Positions 54,540-64,000 of a stretch of DNA of 64,000 nt are shown here, in pieces. The notes beneath the pieces are model-generated. The model ran no database searches. It saw only the letters and a program-made list of their open reading frames with translations, and was not told the DNA's origin. The stretch's first letter is position 1. Each line of letters begins with the position of its first letter. Made by a program: the position numbers and the translations under genes. The stretch lies in the NCBI RefSeq assembly GCF_033115175.1, contig NC_084836.1, positions 67,999,297-68,063,296 of the forward strand, read 5' to 3'. The stretch comes from Lepus europaeus. Taxonomy: Eukaryota > Chordata > Mammalia > Lagomorpha > Leporidae.

Positions 54540-55496
54540 TAATGCATATTATGAAGAAACTATGCATGGGTTTCCATTTTTTGCTCCAAAATAAACATCC
54601 TGTGTTGGCAAAGCCAAGGCAACTTCAGCTGGCTGACAAGGTCACAGCAGAAGGTCTGTCTCAGCAAGGCGTGAGAAGGACAGCTGTGGTCCTCTTGGTG
54701 GTTTTAGGTTTGCTGGGAATCACGCTCTGCGTAACAAAGCCGGAGCTTCCTGGTGGTCCTGCTAGTGATCACTGTATTCCTAATTTTAGGGAAGAATGCT
54801 TAGTCTCATTATTCCCAAAAGCCATTGCTTTGTAGAACTCTAATTAAACCAAGCGCTAGCATAGGAGAAGGGCTGATGCTTTTCGCAAGCTTGAGCTGTT
54901 TGTGGAAAAGAATTAAAAGGCAATGGGCTCCCTGGTATATACTTCCCATTAGAACACAGATAAATGTTGTTAAAGCTTTAATTCAATATGTGCTACAAAT
55001 ACAACAATGGTTAGGATGTCAAAACTGTAGATTAGATCTAAGTGAACCTTTAGATAAGTACAATAAAGAAATTAGAATTACAGAAAGAAATTCAAGGAGG
55101 GGATACATTTAAAAAAGAGCCTGCTTTAAACATTGGGGCCTCTAGTAAAGATTAGATTAGGAAGGTATTATTCTAGCTCCTATAACCAGTTTCTGCATAG
55201 CTCAACAGTACTCCAGGCCTTGGCTTGTGTGGGCAGCCCGTTATCTTGCACCTGCCTGTGATAGTAACCCACACTCTGAATATGCCCTTGAAAATCAAAG
55301 AAATTGTCACTAGATGAAAGTGGACAACAGACTTGTTATTGTAGGAAGAAAGAATCACTATGTGACTTTGAAGTCTGGTGCTCAAGAGCCAGAGCCGTGC
55401 CATCAGCCTTGCTGTGTGTCTCTCGTTTCTTCCAGCGCCAACACCTCTCACACCTTGGGACCCCTAGACTGGCTAGAGCTGTCTCTGGCACTTTCT
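54540..55496. other. A+T-rich island, unassigned
   Basis: Markedly less G+C than its surroundings and bounded by SINEs. It has open frames of 95 and 97 codons without a recognisable domain. It may be the remains of an old retroelement, but I cannot name one. No keratin exon. Confidence 0.3.
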
Positions 55497-55510
55497 AAAA
55501 ACTTTATTTG

Positions 55511-55854
55511 GGGCTGGCGCTGTGGCGTAGCAGGTAAAGCCGCCCCTGCAGCGCCAGTATCCCATATGGGCGCCGGTTTGAGTCCTGGCTGCTCCACTTC
55601 TGATTCAACTCTCTGCTGTGGCCTGGCAAAGCAGTAGAAGATGGCCCAAGTCCTTGGGGCCCTGCACCCGCGTGGGAGACCTGGAAGAAGCTCCTGGCTC
55701 CTGGCTTCAGATTGGCACAGCTCCAGCCATTGTGAACATCTGGGGAGTGAACCAGCAGATGGAAAACCTGACTGTATCTCTCTCTCTCTCTCTCTGTCTC
55801 TCTACCTCTCCTCTCTCTGTGTAACTCTAACTTTCAAATAAATAAATCTTTTAA
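55511..55854 (+). repeat. C-type SINE with 14-bp TSD
   Basis: GGGCTGGCGCTGTGGCGTAG ... CTTTCAAATAAATAAATC. Direct repeats AAAAACTTTATTTG at 55497-55510 and 55855-55868. Confidence 0.93.
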
Positions 55855-55859
55855 AAAAA

Positions 55860-56175
55860 CTTTATTTGAGAGGCAAAGAGACAAAAAGAGGAAGAGACAG
55901 ACACACAAGACTCTCGTCCATTGGTTCACTCTCCCCAAATGCCCACAACATCCAGGGCTGGGCCAAGGCCAAAGCCAGGAGTGAGAACTCACTTCTGATC
56001 TTCCCCATGGCTGGAAGGGACCCAACTACTTAAGACATCATGGCCGCCTCGCAGGGTGCACATCGGTGGGGAGCAGGGGTCAGGAGCAGGAGCTGGGGAT
56101 TGAACCCAGGCCCTCTGACATGGGACGCAGGCTTCCTAACAGGTGTTTTAAACAGCAGGTCAGGTGCCCGCCCTG
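55860..56175 (-). repeat. Older C-type SINE relative
   Basis: TTTATTTGAGAGGCAAAGAG, CCATTGGTTCACTCTCCCC, GGGCTGGGCCAAGGC, GTTTTAAACAGCAGGTCAGG. Confidence 0.75.
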
Positions 56176-56228
56176 AAACTCACTTTTTCATTCAAGTTCT
56201 CCAGGAACTTTTTAAAGCATCCCGGATC

Positions 56229-56578
56229 GATTATTTTTTTTTTTTTTGACAGGCAGAGTGGACAGTGAGAGAGAGAGAGAGAAAGGTCTTCCTTCCTTTC
56301 GCTGTTGGTTCACCCTCCAATGGCTGCCGTGGCTGGCGTGCTGTGGCAGGCGCACCGCACTGATCCGAAGCCAGGAGCCAGGTGCTTCTCTTGGTCTCCC
56401 ATGGGGTGCAGGGCCCAAGCACTTGGGCCATCCTCCACTGCACTCCCAGGCCACAGCAGAGAGCTGGACTGGAAGAGGGGCAACCGGGACAGAATCCGGC
56501 GCCCCGACTGGGACTAGAACCTGGTGTGCCGGCGCCGCAAGGCGGAGGATTAGCCTAGTGAGCCGCAGCGCTGGCCCA
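56229..56578 (-). repeat. C-type SINE, long-A-tail subfamily
   Basis: TTTGACAGGCAGAGTGGACA ... GGAGGATTAGCCTAGTGAGC. Flanked by CATCCCGGATC and CATCCTGGATC (one mismatch). Confidence 0.9.
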
Positions 56579-57277
56579 ACATCCTGGATCTTTCTCACGG
56601 CAGCCATCCCCAAGGCTCTGCTACATGCACTGGTCACACAGCAGTCAGGGGAAGAGCCAGGTCCTTCCGGGCTGCTCACCCAAGGATGAGAGAGAAGGGA
56701 CCTGGGCGGAGGCGGAGGCAGGGCGGGGGGGCGGGGTCCTCAGCTGCCACCACGCCAGGTTTAATGACAAGCGCTCAGCACGTCACCCACCTACCACGAT
56801 AACCGTGGCTGGCGCTTGTTCACCTCTGTGAATGCTCCCTGCTCTGCACCCGGGGTACAGCGGACCCTGCTTCCCCGGAAGTCGAGCTTAGAAGGCAGCT
56901 CGCCAGCCTAAGCCCCATTCTGCATCAGAACCGGACAATGAGACAACGAATGAGGCGGCAGGAAGTCGGCCAGCGGGCCCTTCCCTGGGGACAACATGGG
57001 CTCTGATAAAGTAAGAGTCCTTGGAAAGCATCACGGTACCCCAGCCGCAGCCCCGGGTACACAAGCTGTCTGCTCGTTCATGCATCCCAGTGCCGTGGGC
57101 TCACGGTGCAGGTCAGATCCCGATGTCCCGTGCCCGAAGCTCTGCACGCTGTCATCACTCTGCAGCCTGGGAGGGGACAGCCGAGGCGAGGTAGCAACTC
57201 CTCAGGCGGTGAGTACTGGGGCGGGCTTAGCCCCAGTGAGGACACCCGCATCCCCCGCCGGAGCACCTGCCTTCAAC

Positions 57278-57438
57278 TCCAGCTTCCTGGGAGGCGGTAA
57301 CGACAGCTCAAGAGGCTGGGTCCCTGCCACCCATGTGGGAGACCCAGACAAGGCTCCAAGCTCCCAGTCATTTGGAAAGTGAACCCACAGATGGAACCCA
57401 CCCCTCCCTTCTCCCTGGCAAATAAATAAATAAACAGG
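57278..57438 (+). repeat. C-type SINE, 5'-truncated
   Basis: CCATGTGGGAGACCCAG, CATTTGGAAAGTGAACCCAC, GGCAAATAAATAAATAAAC. A MIR-like segment follows to about 57550. Confidence 0.75.
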
Positions 57439-57596
57439 AGAGAGCCCCGGCCTCACAGCCAGGAACTTGGGGTTCTGGCTCTCCCTTGGCCTTGAGCTAG
57501 CTGTGTATCACCAAGACGGCCATGTGCATGCTCTCTGAGCCTTTTTCCATGCCGAGAAGGGAGGGGGCTGCCCAGAGTGGGCCCTGAAGTCCTGGC

Positions 57597-57613
57597 GGGG
57601 GGGGGGGGGGGGG
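57597..57613. repeat. Poly(G) tract (17 G)
   Basis: Uninterrupted G run. Confidence 0.9.
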
Positions 57614-58947
57614 CTGCACTATGGTACCAGGGGCCCCACCACTTCCTGGAACCCAGACAAGAAGGGGCCAGGGCACAGCTGCACCCTGCAAAGGGCAGAG
57701 GTGGGAGCCGTGCTCCTGGGGGGTTGGGGCAACTCAAAGGGAGGAGACCTCATGACCACTGCTCTCCCAGTCACCTCCCGAGGACCCCTCGTCCAATACC
57801 ATGAGCATACGATGTGGGGATCCAGTTCCCTACACGTGAGCTGGTGGAGAGGGTGTCACAACCAGGGCGTCCCCTCCATCCCGGGGGGTGGGAGACAGAA
57901 GCTCTTACGCTTCCTAGGAAGTCCAGAGTGAAAACTCGCAGGGCACACAGGCCGTAAGCCGGGGTTCGCGCCGAGGTCTGTGTGAGCAGCGCGGAAGGCC
58001 CAGATGCTTCCGGTGGGCTCAGAATGGCTGCCAAGGCCTGGAGCTGAGCACGGGCACTTGTTCAGGGGGCTCTCTTGGCCCCAGCCACCTGCCCTCACGG
58101 TCCTGGAGGATGGCCGAGGCAAAGGGCTGCAATGCTACTGGTACCAACGTGGCATGTGGTGGGCAAGGCGTGGCCAAACAGCACAAGGCAGCAGAGGAGC
58201 ATAGGGAGCCTCCTGGGAGCTGACCGCCCAGGGACAGGCTTGGGGGAGGCAGCCACTGAGCCTGTCGCCCAGGCATCCCTCCCTGATGCAGGGTGGACGT
58301 GTGGGATGAGAAGACTCCCAGCCCCATGGCATAAAGAGCAGGCCACCCTGGCCTCTACTGCCCAGAAAGATTGACGGCTCCAGCCCCTCCCCTGGAGAGT
58401 GATGTAATCCGGACACGCCCTCCCACCACCACCATCAATAATTCAGAAGCCTTACCAAGGACCAAGGATTTTTTCGGGGGGGTGGGGGGGCGGTGCAAAC
58501 AGGAAGCAAAGCTGGCCCTGAAATACACGTCATTATCCCCTTCTTGTCTTCTTTCAGCAACTCAGCCAGCCGCACCCGCCTGTGTGACGGGCACCTGGTT
58601 CCACACACCAAAACCTGCCCAGCTGCCTTAGCAAACGTGCTTCGGGACAGCCACAACGCTCCCACTAGAGGGCGCTCTCGCCTGGCCTCAGAAGGCCCCC
58701 AAGGCTGCCACCTGGGCAAGCCCTTTGCCTACGGGAAGCCCTTGCCAATTGCGCAGCATGGAGTGGGGTTTCCCTTGGCTCTTTCCTGCTTGGATTTTTC
58801 CTGTCTCCCAGCAGCTTCACCACATGCACTCAGCTCCCTGTCTGCCCTGGGCAGCCCCCGCAGCCCCCACCAACCACACATTAACTTCCTAAACAGAACG
58901 TGTGGGTCTGGCTCCCCAGCTCACCCCCTGCCCACCAATCCCCAGTT
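57614..58947. other. Gene-free interval, single-copy
   Basis: No keratin exon, RNA gene or clear repeat recognised on either strand. Confidence 0.4.
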
Positions 58948-59084
58948 GGGCCATCACTGCTGCCTCCCAGGGTCTGCACTGGCAGGTGCTGGAGTCGTGA
59001 GCCAGAGCCTGGCAGGAACCCAGATACTCCAACCCTGACACTGGCATTTTAACTGCTAGGCTAACACCGGCCCCTGATTTTTAC

Positions 59085-59144
<60 letters not shown>
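58948..59144. repeat. SINE fragment (-) followed by (TA)n(GA)n
   Basis: 58948-59075 reads CACTGCTGCCTCCCAGGG ... GCTAGGCTAACACCGGCCCC. Then (TA)n at 59087-59110 joins (GA)n at about 59111-59144. Confidence 0.85.
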
Positions 59145-59146
<2 letters not shown>

Positions 59147-59407
59147 TCTTTTGCATTCTCTGCTCTGTTCCATAGGATGCACTCGCCAATTTTACCCATC
59201 TCCATGCCATCTGTGGTCCTCGCTCACCTCTCATCTGGACCTCGGATGAAAGCCGCTCTGCCCCTGCTTCATGGCGCGTGGCTCTCAGGAACAGGGCCAC
59301 CTCACCTGCACTCACGGAAACGCTCCATGGCCACCAGCCACACTCCCACCACAGGGCCCCGGGGCGCCCCTCCTCCCACCTCTCCCACCCTTGTCATTTG
59401 GATGATA

Positions 59408-59690
59408 CAGGGCGGGCATTTGGTCTAATGGTTGAAATGCCCACATCCCATATAGAGTGCCTAGGTGTGAGCCCCCAGCTCTGTCCCTCATTCCAGCTCC
59501 CTGCTAATGCACACCCCTGGGAGGCCACGGTGATGGCTCAAGGCCTTGGGTCCCTGCCACCCATGTGGGAGCCCTGGGTTGTGTTCCTGGCTCCTGGCTT
59601 CAGCCCCAGCCCCAGCCCCAGCCACTGTGGATATCTGGGGAGTCAGCCAGTGAGTGTAATAGTCTCTCTCCAATAAAAATACACACATGT
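59408..59690 (+). repeat. C-type SINE, diverged
   Basis: GGGCGGGCATTTGGTCTAATG, CCCACATCCCATATAGAG, CAGCTCCCTGCTAATGC, ending CCAATAAAAATACACAC. Confidence 0.8.
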
Positions 59691-60185
59691 TTAAAGCTAT
59701 CTCCTAATGCTGACCTGGGTCTTTCTAAGGACCAAGGACAGTCCTCATGTCTCCCCTAGTCTCAGTAATCATCTGGTCTTTCCCTTTGGTGAGCTACTCA
59801 CTGAGATCCTTGGGGGGCTTCCTACTGGGTCCCCTGCTTTCACTCGTTGATTTGTAGGAGTCCCTTCATTTATTTATTTGAGAGGCAGGAGAGACAGAGA
59901 ACTCCCACCTGCTGGCTCACCCTCCTAAAGCCCCCAGTGGCCCCAGGCTGATGCCAGAACCAGGAATTCAGTCCAGCTAAAATTGCTGCTGTGTTTGCAT
60001 TGAACCTACCAAGACGTCTACAGGGAATTTATTACTGAAGATCAAAGTATTCCTTAAGTGATTAAGTTCCATTTAATCAGTTTTTTTGTATACTTTTTCA
60101 TAAGATGTTTATATTATTCTTCATAAAGATCTTGTAAATAGTTTATAACATTATGTTGTAAATATATCTTTTCTGTCCTGCTGAG

Positions 60186-60524
60186 GTCACCACAATGGCG
60201 TAGCAGGCAAAGCCGCTGCCTGCTATGCTGGCATCCCATATGGGCGCCGGTTTGAGTCCCGGCTGCTCCTCTTCTGATCCAGCTCTCCGCTGTGGCCTGG
60301 GAAAGCAGTAGAAGATGGCCCAAGTCCTTGGGCCCCTGTACCCATGTGGGAGACCCGGAAGAAGCTCCTGGCTCCTGGCTTTGGATCAGCACAGCTCCAG
60401 CTGTTACAGCCAATTGGGGAGTGAACCAACGGATGGAAGACCTCTCTCTTTCTCTCTGCCTCTCCTTCTCTCTCTGTGTAACTCTGACTTTCAAATAAAT
60501 AAAATAATTCTTTTAAAAAAAGGT
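60186..60524 (+). repeat. C-type SINE inside LINE-1
   Basis: ATGGCGTAGCAGGCAAAGCC, CCCATATGGGCGCCGG, CTCTGACTTTCAAATAAAT. Confidence 0.92.
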
Positions 60525-60689
60525 ATCTTCTGGTTGTTTTCTAACTGGTTGGTACTGATTCTTTAAGCGCTTTTGGTTTTTGCAAGTTGTTCTCGTATCT
60601 GGCAGCCCCACTCAACTTACTCCATTATCTCTATAGTTTATCAGTTGATTATGTTGGGTTTTCTTCCTTTTCTTGTATTCTTTAGTTTC

Positions 60690-60975
60690 TATTTATTTGA
60701 TAGGTCAGCAGAGAGAGACACAGAGAGATCTGCCACCTGCCAGCTCACTCCCCAAGTGCTCCCAATGGCTGGGACTGGGCCAGGGCCAACGCTGGGAGCC
60801 AGGAGCTCCATCCCAGTCTCCACAGGAGTGACAGGGACCCAGCCTCTGGTGCTATCACCGCAGCCACCCCGGTGTGCATCGGCGGAAAGCTGGAGTCGGG
60901 GGCTGGAGCCAGGAACCGAGCCCAGGCAGTCCACTGAGGGATCCGAGCACCTTACCATTAGGCTAAACGCCCCTT
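60690..60975 (-). repeat. Older C-type SINE relative
   Basis: TATTTATTTGATAGGTCAGC, CCAGCTCACTCCCCAAGTGC, CCTTACCATTAGGCTAAACG. Confidence 0.75.
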
Positions 60976-61210
60976 CCTTTGTGGGGTCTTCTCTGTGGTG
61001 GATCCACGGTCTGAAGACAACGTCTGTTGTAAGTCTTCTGATCCGGAATGCCCCTTTCTTTCTCGGTCAGGAAGGGCCAGCATCTTAGGGCACGGCTCGC
61101 CAGTGGGCATCCTTGTCCTGCTTACAAGGCTCACTGGCGAGTGCCTGAAGGTCCTCATTTAGGGTCGTCCACTGCCCGCCGTGCAATCCTGCAACTTCCT
61201 GTCTCCACAG

Positions 61211-61355
61211 GTGGCTGGGTTTAGGGAGCTGTGTAGCAGGTGGCTGGGTTTAGGGAGCTGTGTAGCAGGTGGCTGGGTTTAGGGAGCTGTGTAGCAGGTG
61301 GCTGTGGTTTAGGGAGCTGTGTAGCAGGTGGCTGGGTTAGGGAGCTGTGTGGGAG
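61211..61355. repeat. 29-bp minisatellite, about five copies
   Basis: Units start at 61211, 61240, 61269, 61298 and 61328. The first three are identical, the fourth carries one inserted T, and the fifth is shortened and decays. The core is GGCTGGGTTTAGGGAGCTGT. Confidence 0.95.
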
Positions 61356-61897
61356 GGAGCTGTCCGCAGGTCAGCAGTTGAGCGTGTTCTACAAGCTGTA
61401 TTTTCTCAGTTCAGTCACAAGTCTTGTTGCTGCATCGTGAGCCCAGCTCCAGGAGGCGAAACTGCAAGTGCCAAGGTGGCAAGAATACTGGTGGCCACAG
61501 GCACAGGAGCCCCTGCCTGAGGGAGGAAGCCGGGTGCACACCCAGCCCTGTCCGAGTGCGTTCCATGAGCTTCCGCCCGTGCACTAGCCCAGCTGGTCTT
61601 CACAGAGGCTTGGGAGCCCCGGATTATAACCCCAACTAGACAGATAAAGAACCAAGGCTTTGCCGGAGACGGAATGCTGACTCCCAGGTCCTGTGTCACC
61701 ACTGTGGGGGGTGGGGGACTCCCCCTCGAAACAGGGCAGCCACATCCAGCCACCAACAGGCAAAAACACCCAGGGCCGAGACACTCCCCAGGGCCCAACA
61801 ACCCCACCTCCAAAAGTGTATTTTGAGATCAGTGAGATGCGCTGAACAATGTGTTAACTAGTGTTTATCACAGGATTATTTACCAAAAATTCATTGC

Positions 61898-62537
61898 GGG
61901 GGAGGGGGTTGACCTGGCAGCCAAGCGGTCTCCGTGTCACACTGGGGTAGCCGGGCTCTGGTCTCTAACTTCCTGCCAGTGCAGGCTCTGACAGGCAGCA
62001 GGCATGGCTTCAGCGGAGGGGACATCGCCACTCTTGGGGGAGATTGCAACTGTGTTCCAAGTTCCTGGCTTCAGCCTGGCGCAGCCCTGGCTGTTGTAGG
62101 CATTTGGGGGAGTGAACCAGCAGGCGGAAGCTCTCTCTGCCTCTTTATTAAATCAATTAATGGATGAATAAATAAATAGTTTTTTAAAATCCATTAAGAC
62201 AGGACAGGAGCCGGCGCTGTAGCGTAGCTGCCTGCAGTGCCGGCATCCCACATGGGCACCGGTTCTAGTCCCGGCTGCCCCACTTCCGATCCAGCTCTCT
62301 GAGGTGGCCTGGGAAAGCAGTAGAAGATGGCCCAAGTCCTTGGGCCCCTGCATCCACGTGGGAGACCTGGAAGAAGCTCCTGGCTCCTGACTTCGGATCG
62401 GCACAGCTCCAGCCGTTGCAGCCATTTGGGGAGGGAACCAGCACATGGAAGACCTTTCTCTGTGTCTCTCCTCTCTTGGTCTGTGGCTCTGCCTCTCAAA
62501 TAAAATCTTTAAAAAAAAAAAAAAAAAAAAAAAAGGA
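61898..62537 (+). repeat. Two C-type SINEs in tandem
   Basis: 61898-62180 is a diverged copy (GACCTGGCAGCCAAGCGGTC ... AGTGAACCAGCAGGCGG). 62208-62537 is a young copy (GAGCCGGCGCTGTAGCGTAG ... CTCTCAAATAAAATC) with an A-tail of about 26. Confidence 0.88.
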
Positions 62538-64000
62538 GGAACAACAACAACAACAAAAAACCCTCAGAGGCCCGTATATACTAAGGCAAGGTGAAATGAC
62601 ATTAGTCAGCATCCCCATAGGTCAGAAGCCAGGCAGGAAAACACAGTAAGAAACAGACCCTGTGCTGGCCACCAGCCCAGGGAGGTAGGCGGGAGTCAGA
62701 GGAGCAGGCAACAGGGTGCGCGGTCTTCCCCCGGGGCAGCCGGGATGGTCCCCATGGCAGGCGGGTGCAGCCCCGGCTCAGTCAGAGCCCTACGGCCCCT
62801 GCTCAGGGCGGGACCAATGGTGGCAGGGAGCAGCCTGGCCTGCTGCCGTCTCTTTGTCAGCTTCCTGTGTTCTCCCCACTGCCCTTTGTTCTGAGCCAAT
62901 TAGGGCTTCCTGGGGTGGCCACAGTGCCCTTGTAAAGCTGCAGGCTGTTTTCTGTCAACCGAGGCATCCCACTGGCCTGGGACACTGCCCCATGCAAGAC
63001 CCCGCTGGCCGCGTGCAATCCAGCCCCAGGCCCGGGGTCAGCATGGAGGTGGGGCGGGGGTGCAGGGAAGTGGCACTTGCTTACCCCTCCCCGGGGGCCC
63101 CCGGTGGGTGTGGCTGGCCACTCTGACTGCACATGGAAGGAGGAGTCCCACTGGCCTGTGGACTGTGGCTTCCGTCTCTGGGGTCCACACGGCCGTCAAC
63201 TCCGGTCCTGACAGCTCTCCCAGCCCCAGGATCGGGGAAAGAGGCGGTTACACAGCACCTTGCAGGGCAGGGGCCAACTCCACAGGGAGCCTGCCAGGCG
63301 GAGGCAGATGAGCTGGGTCAGGGGACACACGGACAGCTTCCCCTCGGGATCCTGGGCGCCGGCGGCACTGCAGCACGCCGAGAACCTTCCACACGCTCAC
63401 CAGTCCAGTGCGGGCAGAGACGAGAGGCGGCTCTTTCTCGGGTGCCCTGCTGACCTCTGAACAAGCCAAGGTTTAGCAGCAAGGGCCAGCCCCCACCCTG
63501 AGAGATGCTCCGGACCCCCAGCAGCCACTCAGCCACAGCCAGCCATACCCCCAAACCACAGGGCCGTGGCACCCCCCAACCCCAGCTTGGGCCTAGACTC
63601 TGGGAGAGCCTACGTGCAGGGCAGGATCCATGGTGGGCATGGCTCAGCCCCTGACAGAGTCCCACGGCATCCTCATCTGGCCACATCCAGACCCCACACA
63701 AAGGATGGCCCCCTCCGCCGTCACCCCAAAGCCCTACTCTGGGACACCCCTGACCCACACATCCTAGAGAGAGTGCAGAGGGCAAAAGGTGAGGCCGCGT
63801 GGAGGGTTATTTTTAGCAGTGCTGGGCGGTGGCTGGGTCGGGAGCCGCCCATAGGAGTCATCAACCAAGGCAGAGGGTTTTACGGGCTCAGGTCCACGGG
63901 TTAGGGGGTCCTCCTGGCTTGGTCCCTCTGCCAGCCATCAAAGCCGTCACCTGCCCTGGCCCAAGGGGCTAAGGGGGGGATGAAGGCAACTCAGCAGCTT
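62538..64000. other. Right-end interval without recognised gene
   Basis: G+C-rich single-copy sequence. No keratin exon or repeat recognised to the window edge. Confidence 0.4.

Larger units (their letters stand above)
59985..61130 (-). mobile_element. LINE-1 ORF2 fragment (antisense), invaded by two SINEs
   Basis: Pieces at 59985-60180 (TTTGCATTGAACCTACC), 60525-60690 (GGTACTGATTC ... GGTTTTTGCAAGTTG) and 60976-61130 (GGAATGCCCCTTTCTTTCTC, CAGTGGGCATCCTTGTCCTG) follow antisense L1 ORF2. SINEs lie at 60186-60524 (+) and 60690-60975 (-). Confidence 0.7.

Noticed and set aside
52213-64000. Search for a further hair keratin (KRT83/86/81) to the right
   Set aside because: No [18 protein letters not shown] or MDNSR exon seen on either strand; the next gene must lie beyond the window.

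Overview
The window is mammalian genomic DNA. It shows multi-exon genes with GT-AG introns, MIR, LINE-1 and DNA-transposon fossils, and a very dense load of one tRNA-derived SINE whose head (GGGGCTGGCGCTGTGG), (CT)n stretch and AAATAAATAAAT tail match the rabbit C-repeat family. I therefore read it as Oryctolagus (rabbit) or a close lagomorph. It covers part of the type II hair (cuticular) keratin cluster, in reverse orientation to the usual human map (KRT82-KRT84-KRT85 run on the + strand here).

Layout. 1-5.1 kb: last five exons, stop and poly(A) signal of KRT82 (+), whose first exons lie off the left edge. 5.1-12.2 kb: intergenic, with nested SINEs and a LINE-1 scrap. 12.3-19.35 kb: complete KRT84 (+), nine coding exons, predicted 544 aa. 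19.4-27.6 kb: intergenic, SINEs and LINE-1. 27.6-34.04 kb: complete KRT85 (+), nine coding exons, predicted 507 aa. 34.05-38.6 kb: intergenic, SINEs and a possible old LTR. 38.6-51.8 kb: a complete nine-exon type II hair keratin on the - strand (predicted 489 aa), convergent with KRT85. Its head domain is not that of KRT81/83/86, and its position suggests the counterpart of human pseudogene KRT89P. 51.8-64 kb: no gene recognised; SINEs, LINE-1, a 29-bp minisatellite and simple repeats.

The proteins are type II intermediate-filament chains. Each would pair one-to-one with an acidic type I hair keratin to build trichocyte filaments, which are then disulfide-linked to keratin-associated proteins in hair cuticle and cortex. 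All four genes share the same exon sizes (209, 61, 96, 165, 126, 221 and 32 bp for exons 2-8, as far as visible). The three visible promoters share an ATAAAAGG box 80-100 bp before the ATG.

The most notable signals are patchy near-identity between non-adjacent paralogues. There is a 133-bp perfect match between KRT85 and the minus-strand gene in exon 1, and matches of 86-125 bp among KRT82, KRT85 and that gene in exon 7. KRT84 does not share them, which points to gene conversion at the helix-boundary exons. The minus-strand gene is intact but has an Asp-to-His change in its helix-initiation motif and few cysteines. All coordinates and identity counts were made by eye.
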